Source: Gammaproteobacteria bacterium (lineage in GTDB: Bacteria > Pseudomonadota > Gammaproteobacteria > Burkholderiales > Burkholderiaceae_B). From it: a stretch of 34,497 nt of DNA. The stretch spans positions 1-34,497 of the forward strand of contig JAHJCM010000073.1 in the NCBI GenBank assembly GCA_018812945.1, read 5' to 3'. The notes beneath the pieces were generated by a model that saw nothing but the letters and a program-made list of their open reading frames with translations, was not told where the DNA came from and did not search any database. This document shows positions 25,801-31,385 of this stretch, piece by piece. The position numbers and the translations under genes were made by a program. Numbering within the stretch: the first letter of the stretch is position 1; each line of letters starts with the position of its first letter.

Positions 25801-28289
25801 TGAACAGCGCAGGAAGTCGTAACAATGCGGTGGGTGTTAACGCCTTGTACAGCAACAGTACTGGTACAAAAAACAATGCGCTGGGTACGAATACTTTGTT
25901 CTTGAATACCACGGGTTATCAAAACGTGGCGGTTGGCGACAATGCCTTGTACACCAACTCCGCGGGTTATCAAAACGTAGCAGTTGGCCCTGATGCCTTG
26001 TACAACAACACCACGGGTTATCAAAACATTGCGATGGGCTACAACTCGCAAAGGAATACAAGCACCGGATACCGCAACACGTCCGTTGGTGCGAACGCGC
26101 TGCTGAACAATACAGACGGATTTGAGAATAGCGCTTTCGGTGTCAACGCTTTGCTGGCCAACACCAGCGGTGATTACAACAGCGCTTTTGGTATGAATAG
26201 CCTGTTGAGTAATACGCTGGGGGAGCGAAATGTTGCAGTGGGTTATAACACCTTACTCAGTAACACCACTGGTTCCAATAACGTGGCAGTGGGTGCAAAT
26301 GCACTGCTTAAAAACACCACAGGCAGTGAGAATACTGCAGTGGGTGACAACGCACTTTTTGAGAACACTACAGGCCATTCCAATGCTGCGGTTGGTCGCG
26401 GTGCCTTGAACAACAACACCACGGGTTATTACAACATCGCAGTGGGTCGCAATGCCTTGCTCACCAACAGCACCGGTTACAACAACAGTGCCTTGGGTTA
26501 TAACAGCCTTATATTCAACACTACGGGTTACAACAACGCAGCACTAGGCCGAAACACTTTGCAGAACAACACCACGGGCTTGAACAACACAGCCTTGGGT
26601 ACTTACTCCATGTTTGGCAGTACCACTGGTTTTGACAACACTGCGGTGGGCTTGAATTCCTTGTACTCCAACACCACGGGCAATTCCAACGTGTCTTTGG
26701 GTATGAATGCCCTGTTTGGCAATGCAACGGGCAGTTACAACATGGGATTGGGGCGGTCAAGTGATGTGTTGCTGAACAACCTGAACTATGCCTCCGCAAT
26801 CGGCGCATTTGCTCGGGTTACTACATCGAATACGCTGGTGTTGGGCGCTTTGGGCGCAGGCAAGGATGGTGTTGTCTCTTCCGTGAATGATCAAGTGGTC
26901 ATTGGCGCCACTTCGCGCAACGACACCATTTCCAACACCATTTTTCACGTCGCGGGTGTCTCCAATTTTTCGTCCACGCTTTATGCAACGGGTGGTGCTC
27001 AAGTGTCTTCAAACCAACTGCTGCGTTTTGGTGGTAATCAGGAGGGCACAGACACTGTCGGTATATATCGAACCAACACGGCATCCGATCAATCGTTGCT
27101 GCGAATTGGAATTGGTGACAATGCGAATACTTTTGGAACCGGAACCTCAGATGAATTTCAAGTGGGTCGTTTGAACTCAGATGATTCCTTCAATCCTGTA
27201 TTCCGCGTAGCAGGCAATGGCGATGTCATCGCAAGTGGTTACATGCAAGCCACAGCCTTCAACGTCAGTTCCGATCGCAGGCTTAAAACCAATATTCGGG
27301 CGCAAGATTCCGGTTCTGTTTTAAGCAGGCTTGAGCAGCTGCAAACTTACAGTTATGAATATCTGGCCAATCCCAACCTGGGGCGGCGCATTGGTGTCAT
27401 TGCGCAAGAAATTCAGAGCCTGTTTCCTGAGGCGGTGGCAACCCGCGCCGATGGCATGATGTCGGTGGACTACAGCGCTTTGGGTGCCATGGCAGCCATG
27501 GGTGTTGGGCAGTTAAGCAAGCAGGTCAAAGTACTCGACAAAACGGTCGCAGATCAAGGCCAGCGAATCACAGTGCTGGATGACCGGATCAATCAACATG
27601 ACACTCGCATTACATCGCTTGAAAGCTGGAGAACCGACACCAGCAAACGCATGGACGGTATGCAGACTGCAATTGATTTGAACATTCAGAAAATTGCCGA
27701 GAATACTGTGGCCATTCAAACCAATTCAGCGGCAATTGAGCGGCTTGATGACGCCTTGTTTAATCTTGATGGGCAGGTAAAAAACAATTCAGATTTGATT
27801 AACAACATCAATTCACGCTGGGCGCGAAATTTCAGCGAGTCTGACGATGGTTCGGTGCTGGCCGTGAATGCGGTGGAATTGAAAGTGAGCAACTTTACTG
27901 CACAGCAACTACGGGCTAATTCAGTGTATTCCCAGCGGCTTGAAGCGGAAATGGCGCGAATTGCAGATCTCGAAGTGAATAACTTAAAGGCCAATTCAGC
28001 TGTCGCCAATACGGTGCGGGCCGAACAAGTGAATACCGGGTCGGCTCAGGTTTATGCTGGTGTGGGCTTGCCTGCCGTGCTGTTTGCTGCCAAATCAGAT
28101 GGTCACTACACGGTGAGCACCAGCGCGTTGGATGGCAGTTATGCCACGGCAACAGTGATTGTGAATGCCGGGCAAGCCAAAGTGGTGTCGGTGGCCAGTG
28201 AGGGCATTGAACTGTATGCCGAAGGCAATCAGGTGAAGGTGATCGCTGCTGGCAAATCGATCAAAGCCAGCTGGATCAAAATGGGGTAA
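22863..28289 (+). CDS. giant repeat fibre/adhesin, C-terminal part with S74 intramolecular chaperone
   Basis: This 1,808-aa frame continues the upstream fibre in the same frame. The first 80 codons after the TAA (22782 onward) are already homologous to the segment before the S74 domain, so the ATG at 22863 (or TTG 22860), which has no ribosome site, is only the first possible restart. Three more head modules of 17-residue repeats follow, closing near 23800-23940, 24970-25110 and 26780-26960. The intramolecular chaperone begins at SDRRLK (Ser codon 27270, Lys codon 27285), matching the Ser-x4-Lys of endosialidase-type self-cleaving S74 domains. A coiled coil (about 27490-27830) and an extra beta-rich C-terminal domain (about 27840-28286) follow. 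There is no signal peptide and no YadA beta-barrel anchor, so alone it could not be exported. Confidence 0.78.
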   Translation: MRVVIGDNPNSFGHPQADEFQIGRLENDQLTYTPVFRVAGNGDVIVSGIINANRLVVGDYSGGVSEPNIAIGAGVLASPASGVGANLGIGFYALSSNTSGQQNVAVGNLALRNNTTGLKNTALGYAAFYSNTTGSYNTALGDGAAYSNTSGQNNTAIGQAAMYSNTTGYMNTVVGQAALFSNVTGFQNTAVGAQALLSNSTGRDNTAVGSLSLLNNTTGISNTAVGDSALYLNTTGEKNAALGDDSLRGNTTGFRNVAIGQSSLRGNTTGSRNVALGDDAGYANSAFDSTNANISGSNNTFLGANALPGVATQLNYATALGSDALVTTSNTITLGRITDTTVIGATGDDLSGNRLQVTGNARFNGNVDLSSLSVLGVPATFAFSYASDTGSAFYAEPNLGLGTGALAGRKNAGNVAVGDGVLGQMATTGYGTESGTWNTGVGYQALYTNDYGDENTALGYKSMYSNTTGYYNTASGAWSLFSNTTGVNNTASGYYSLQANTTGYDNVAVGAYALRRNTTGYYNSALGSNALYSNTTGYYNTAMGGYSMYLNTTGLNNTAVGNYALFRNSTGGGNTTLGAFAGAYMDASSLVTAIGDNAAVDADGSESVAIGAYALNRFLGLYHVSVGNNSLGSLTTGNSNTALGHYAMPSLSSGDTNIAIGHRSGNTITTGNRNILIGDLAANGTLTSNSNIALGHGATIGDALSYAVTIGNDSSVTTSNTVVLGRTIDSIVIGATGDDGSGNKLQVTGGLRASGNVFLNTGTATNYTQLRDLRVMSSADDAGWDHLRIRAGARSTSVDVGGAEDGLIFRVGQGSSGGIGDQTYNTVLTLKPDQSAVFAGRVDVQSLYVNGEQIAPVNKANIDAALTFASTVGAAYPQSSLALGINALDADPRAGNIAIGEGVLTSLSPSAINTEGIFNTGLGFNALTLNSTGSNNTAVGTYTLNRNTSGYSNTAIGVYAMVNTTTGFDNVGVGVNALNLNSAGSRNNAVGVNALYSNSTGTKNNALGTNTLFLNTTGYQNVAVGDNALYTNSAGYQNVAVGPDALYNNTTGYQNIAMGYNSQRNTSTGYRNTSVGANALLNNTDGFENSAFGVNALLANTSGDYNSAFGMNSLLSNTLGERNVAVGYNTLLSNTTGSNNVAVGANALLKNTTGSENTAVGDNALFENTTGHSNAAVGRGALNNNTTGYYNIAVGRNALLTNSTGYNNSALGYNSLIFNTTGYNNAALGRNTLQNNTTGLNNTALGTYSMFGSTTGFDNTAVGLNSLYSNTTGNSNVSLGMNALFGNATGSYNMGLGRSSDVLLNNLNYASAIGAFARVTTSNTLVLGALGAGKDGVVSSVNDQVVIGATSRNDTISNTIFHVAGVSNFSSTLYATGGAQVSSNQLLRFGGNQEGTDTVGIYRTNTASDQSLLRIGIGDNANTFGTGTSDEFQVGRLNSDDSFNPVFRVAGNGDVIASGYMQATAFNVSSDRRLKTNIRAQDSGSVLSRLEQLQTYSYEYLANPNLGRRIGVIAQEIQSLFPEAVATRADGMMSVDYSALGAMAAMGVGQLSKQVKVLDKTVADQGQRITVLDDRINQHDTRITSLESWRTDTSKRMDGMQTAIDLNIQKIAENTVAIQTNSAAIERLDDALFNLDGQVKNNSDLINNINSRWARNFSESDDGSVLAVNAVELKVSNFTAQQLRANSVYSQRLEAEMARIADLEVNNLKANSAVANTVRAEQVNTGSAQVYAGVGLPAVLFAAKSDGHYTVSTSALDGSYATATVIVNAGQAKVVSVASEGIELYAEGNQVKVIAAGKSIKASWIKMG
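23988..24278 (+). repeat. fibre module duplication, copy 2
   Basis: The counterpart of 21294-21584, with identical length (291 bp) and no gaps by my codon alignment. It lies at the start of the third head module. Differences are scattered substitutions, many synonymous, which indicates an old duplication kept under protein-level selection. Confidence 0.85.
25913..26065 (+). repeat. 51-bp tandem repeats, near-identical units in head module 4
   Basis: GGGTTATC recurs at 25913, 25964 and 26015, exactly 51 bp apart, with the units between (AAAACGT.GC.GTTGGC..., GCCTTGTAC) close to identical. One 51-bp unit encodes one 17-residue beta-roll turn. These are the most alike neighbours of the whole repeat region and the likeliest place for slippage or unequal recombination. 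Confidence 0.8.
27267..27500 (+). other. intramolecular chaperone (peptidase S74) domain within the fibre
   Basis: The segment reads SSDRRLKTNI, then a helix (LSRLEQLQTYSYEYL), then RRIGVIAQEIQSLFPEAV and MMSVDYSALGAMAAMGV. This is the full S74 signature, including the GVIAQEI and VDY motifs. In characterised members the Ser-Lys pair drives self-cleavage just before the Ser after trimer folding; here both residues are present. Confidence 0.88.
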
Positions 28290-28368
28290 CCGTGAAGGGT
28301 GAAGGCGAAACCTTCAGGCTCGAATAATCTGGTGCTGTTCTTATCATTCTTCAAACGAAGGTGCGACA

Positions 28369-29454
28369 GTGCAAAATCAGCTTGTTCAGCCAACCAACCT
28401 TTTAGCGCACACGCAGGTGCATTGTGACCCTGCGTGGATTGAGTTGCAGCACAAACTCGGTTTTACCGTGTTATTGGGTACGCGTAGCATGGGCGACTTG
28501 CATGTATTGAGTTCGCCAAACCCTGGCAGCGTGAATTTTCATGTGGTGAAGTTTCCCTTGTGCATGGGCATGGCCATTCACGGCAACCACCTGGCGGTGG
28601 CCTGCAAAACAGACATTCGCCTGTATTACGATTTACTGGCTCACCCACAAGTGTCCAGTCCGGTTTACCAGCGTAGCTACAGCCCGCGCAGTATTCATTT
28701 CACGGGCAACCTGGATACCCATGAACTTGATTTTGATCAGCATGGGCAGCCACTTTTTGTCGCAGCACGCTACAGCTGCATTGCATCCACCAGCCCGGTG
28801 CACAGCTTCAAGCCCGTGTGGCAACCCAAGTTCATCACCCAATTAACCCCTGAGGATTGTTGCCACCTCAATGGCCTTTGTATGGACCAAGGTGAATTGA
28901 AATACGTCAGCATGTTTGCTGCAACCGCCGAGCCACAAGGTTGGCGCAACTTGCCATTCAACAGTGGGCAGGTTTGGTCAACAAGCGATCAAGAAGCCGT
29001 GTGCACCGGTTTGGTTCAGCCACACAGCCCACGTTTGTACAACGGCGAGTTGTATGTTTTAAACAGCGGTGCCGGCGAAATAGGGCGTATTGACTTGGCT
29101 AGCGGTCGCTATGATTGCATTGCATTCGTGGGTGGCTATGGCCGGGGGTTAAGTTTTTTTGGCGACTATGCAATTTTTGGTATCAGCAAACCGAGGCACG
29201 ATGGCTACATACCCAACTTTCCCTTGCATGACCGCTTGAAAGCGCTGCGCATGCCAGACCGTTGTCAGCTGCTCGCCGTTAACTTGAAAACAGGCCAGGT
29301 TATTCAGGCTGTTACCTTTGAAGGTGCTGCACGCGAGTTTTTTGACACCGTTGTCATCCCAGATTGTCAAAATGGGGTGATCATGAACCTGGATGAAGCC
29401 CAACACCCGCAACTGATCACTTGTGCGCAAAATGAGCTCCCCGTGCCAGCATGA
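28369..29454 (+). CDS. TIGR03032-family protein
   Basis: A 361-aa protein of a conserved family whose function is not established. It is recognised by VAARYSCIAS, SFKPVWQPKFI, LTPEDCCHLNGL and the following KYVSMFA, all standard for TIGR03032 (family knowledge). The middle and end have beta-propeller-like strands (LYVLNSGAGEIGRIDLASG, LLAVNLKTGQV). No signal peptide is seen, so it is cytoplasmic. The GTG start has GAAGG 7 nt upstream. It follows the fibre gene by 79 bp and overlaps cysC by 23 nt, so these two are coupled. The position suggests a role in modifying or making surface material; that is inference. Confidence 0.75.
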   Translation: MQNQLVQPTNLLAHTQVHCDPAWIELQHKLGFTVLLGTRSMGDLHVLSSPNPGSVNFHVVKFPLCMGMAIHGNHLAVACKTDIRLYYDLLAHPQVSSPVYQRSYSPRSIHFTGNLDTHELDFDQHGQPLFVAARYSCIASTSPVHSFKPVWQPKFITQLTPEDCCHLNGLCMDQGELKYVSMFAATAEPQGWRNLPFNSGQVWSTSDQEAVCTGLVQPHSPRLYNGELYVLNSGAGEIGRIDLASGRYDCIAFVGGYGRGLSFFGDYAIFGISKPRHDGYIPNFPLHDRLKALRMPDRCQLLAVNLKTGQVIQAVTFEGAAREFFDTVVIPDCQNGVIMNLDEAQHPQLITCAQNELPVPA

Positions 29455-30007
29455 ATTGTTGAAGCAGCATGCCGCATGCGTGGTGTGGTTCACCGGCTTG
29501 AGCGGTGCGGGGAAAAGCACGCTTGCATTCGCGCTTGACGATGCTTTGCGTCGCAAGGGTATTCACACCGCCGTGCTAGATGGCGACAGCTTGCGCCTTG
29601 GTTTGAACAGCGATCTTGGTTTCTCGCCAGAAGACCGTGCCACCAATGTACAGCGCACAGCGCAGGTGGCTAAATTGATGGTCGACGCTGGTTTGGTCGT
29701 CATTGTGTCGCTTATTTCGCCGCAGGCAGAAAGCCGCAACAAAGCACTTTCCTTGTTCAATGAAGGTCAGTTTTTTGAGGTGTATTTGAACACGCCTCTG
29801 GAGGTGTGCGAACAACGCGATCCCAAAGGCTTGTATCGCAAGGCGCGCGGCGGCGACATCGCACAGTTTACCGGAATCAGCGCAGCGTACGAGGTGCCAG
29901 GGAATCCGAACCTGGTGCTGCAAACTCAAGCACTCAGTGTTTCGGACTGCCTTGAGAGGCTTCTCGCCATGTTGGAACCCGCATTGAAAAGGCGCTCAGT
30001 GAATTAA
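29432..30007 (+). CDS. cysC: adenylylsulfate (APS) kinase
   Basis: It phosphorylates APS to PAPS, the donor for sulfotransferases and for assimilatory sulfate reduction. The 191 aa fit the stand-alone CysC length. Walker A GLSGAGKST lies at residues 22-30. The APS-binding segment reads DGDSLRLGLNSDLGFSPEDR, followed by NVQR. The lid region has KGLYRKARGGDIAQFTGI. The usual ISPF/Y-RxxR segment is modified to LISPQAESR. I chose ATG 29432 inside the end of the upstream gene; GTG 29423 is possible. No cysD/cysN (ATP sulfurylase), cysH or sulfotransferase lies next to it, so a role in making PAPS for sulfation of a surface molecule is more likely than assimilation, as an inference. Confidence 0.85.
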   Translation: MSSPCQHELLKQHAACVVWFTGLSGAGKSTLAFALDDALRRKGIHTAVLDGDSLRLGLNSDLGFSPEDRATNVQRTAQVAKLMVDAGLVVIVSLISPQAESRNKALSLFNEGQFFEVYLNTPLEVCEQRDPKGLYRKARGGDIAQFTGISAAYEVPGNPNLVLQTQALSVSDCLERLLAMLEPALKRRSVN

Positions 30008-30011
30008 CAAG

Positions 30012-30043
30012 CCGATTGACAATCAATCGGTTTCGGGTAAGGT
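30012..30043 (+). promoter_or_regulatory. possible promoter with overlapping inverted repeat before the epimerase-like gene
   Basis: CCGATTG (30012-30018) and CAATCGG (30024-30030) form a perfect 7-bp inverted repeat with a 5-bp spacer. TTGACA (30016-30021) lies within it, with TAAGGT at 30038-30043 (16-bp spacing) as a weak -10. This arrangement suits an operator over a -35 box. Confidence 0.35.
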
Positions 30044-30074
30044 TAGGATCCTCTACCGCGCACGCAGAACCAAT

Positions 30075-31235
30075 ATGGGAATCAAAATGGAGGCCTTCCC
30101 GGCCCCGGATCAGCTCAAAAATGCAGCATCCAAAGCAGAGGAACTTCAAACCAAAGAATTGGCCGAGCTTGAGGCGGTCGATCCAGGCTTGGTGAAACAG
30201 GCCCGCCAGAAGCAAACTGTGCTGGTGACAGGGCATGCCGGTTTCATCGGTTTTCACACGGCCAAGGCATTGCTGGAACGCGGCGACAAGGTAATCGGTT
30301 TTGATTCATTGAACAGCCATTACGACACCCGGCTCAAACGCGAGCGTTTGAGCATGCTTGATGAAATCGCCAAGGCCACGGGTTCGAAATACCACACGGT
30401 GCGTGCCGACCTTTGCGACAGCACGCAGCTGCATGAATGCCTTGAAACTTACAAGGTTCAGCGGGTCATTCACCTGGCGGGCCAAACCGACAAATTTTTG
30501 TCGCAAGACAAACCCGCCGAGTGTGTGCAAAACAATATCAACAGTTTTGTGTCGCTGTTGGAAGCTTGCCGACATTTCAAAATTCACCACTTAACGTATG
30601 CCAGCAGCCATGCTGTATACGGGGCGGGTTTCCAGAAACCCATGAGCGAGCGCGACAGTGCAAACCACCCGCAGCGCCTGGATGCCGCCACTCAGCGTGC
30701 CTGCGAACTCATGGCCCATTCCTACAGTCACCTGTTTAATTTGCCCACCACTGGTCTTAGGTTTTTCTCAGTGTATGGCCCTTGGGGCAGACCCGATTCG
30801 GTGCTGTTCGCGTTCACCAAACGTATTCTCGAAGGCAAGCCAATTCAAATTTACAACGATGGTCGCAACACCCGGGACTACACCTACATTGCTGATTTGG
30901 TGGAGGCGGTGCTGCGTGCCAGTGACACCCCCGCCGAGCCGAACCCGGTGTGGCTTGTTGAAGCCCCCGATCAAGCCACCAGCAATGCGCCCTGGCGAAT
31001 TTTGAATGTGGGCAACAGCCTGCCTGTGTCGATTGAAGAATTGATCGCAGCGCTTGAACATGCTTTGGATAAAACCGCCATGAAGGAATACATCACGGGT
31101 CCAATTCTGGAGAAAAGCCAAAGCTGCGCCGATGTTAGTGCCTTGCAATTGGCCACACAATTCCGGCCGGTCACCCCCTTGGCGCAAGGCATTGCCGAAT
31201 TTGCCGCCTGGTATCGCATGTACCATCAGGTATAA
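30075..31235 (+). CDS. NAD-dependent epimerase/dehydratase-like protein, catalytic Tyr/Lys replaced
   Basis: A 386-aa extended short-chain dehydrogenase close to UDP-glucuronate 4-epimerases in sequence. A 50-residue charged N-terminal extension precedes the Rossmann motif VTGHAGFIG (Gly53 onward); then come VIHLAGQ, YASSHAVYG, ELMAHSYSHL and LRFFSVYGPWGRPD, all standard for that group. Where active members read YAATK, this protein reads DAATQ (Asp203, Gln207), so the catalytic Tyr and Lys are both missing. I checked the codons (GAT and CAG). It may bind NAD and a nucleotide sugar without normal epimerase activity, or be decaying, though the frame is intact. The start is uncertain (ATG 30075 or 30087; GGGA precedes the second). 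It may act with the cysC gene product on surface sugars. Confidence 0.82.
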   Translation: MGIKMEAFPAPDQLKNAASKAEELQTKELAELEAVDPGLVKQARQKQTVLVTGHAGFIGFHTAKALLERGDKVIGFDSLNSHYDTRLKRERLSMLDEIAKATGSKYHTVRADLCDSTQLHECLETYKVQRVIHLAGQTDKFLSQDKPAECVQNNINSFVSLLEACRHFKIHHLTYASSHAVYGAGFQKPMSERDSANHPQRLDAATQRACELMAHSYSHLFNLPTTGLRFFSVYGPWGRPDSVLFAFTKRILEGKPIQIYNDGRNTRDYTYIADLVEAVLRASDTPAEPNPVWLVEAPDQATSNAPWRILNVGNSLPVSIEELIAALEHALDKTAMKEYITGPILEKSQSCADVSALQLATQFRPVTPLAQGIAEFAAWYRMYHQV

Positions 31236-31253
31236 ATCGGTCGTGGGGCTGCT

Positions 31254-31285
31254 TAGTGTCAACCTAGTGTCGGCTTAGCGACACT
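31254..31285 (+). promoter_or_regulatory. repeated TAGTGTC boxes upstream of the hydrolase gene
   Basis: TAGTGTC occurs at 31254-31260 and 31265-31271, 11 bp apart (one helical turn). The second begins an inverted repeat, AGTGTCG (31266-31272) with CGACACT (31279-31285). The boxes lie about 100 bp before the lipoprotein hydrolase start and could bind a regulator. Confidence 0.4.
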
Positions 31286-31385
31286 TCGGGCGCATCTAAA
31301 TCCTGTCATCTCCCGGTAACAAGTGGATATAAACACAAATCCACAAAGCCCAATTTACACAGGGCGGAGATGGCAGGAGACACTC

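Noticed and set aside
21500-26960. Regularly spaced repeats that could suggest a CRISPR array
   Set aside because: The 51-bp units are degenerate and in frame with one long protein. There are no unique spacers between identical repeats and no cas genes.
20052-28289. Trimeric autotransporter (type V secretion) interpretation
   Set aside because: Head-like repeats are present, but the C-terminus has an S74 domain, coiled coil and beta domain instead of a YadA membrane anchor.
20052-28289. Prophage tail fibre interpretation
   Set aside because: S74 and tail-fibre-like pieces occur in phage, but no capsid, tail, terminase or integrase gene is nearby, and the upstream genes are secretin, ATPase and platform genes.
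20052-28368. Shufflon-type inversion system, as with PilV of IncI plasmids
   Set aside because: I found no recombinase gene and no inverted 19-bp crossover repeats around the fibre; its repeats are direct.
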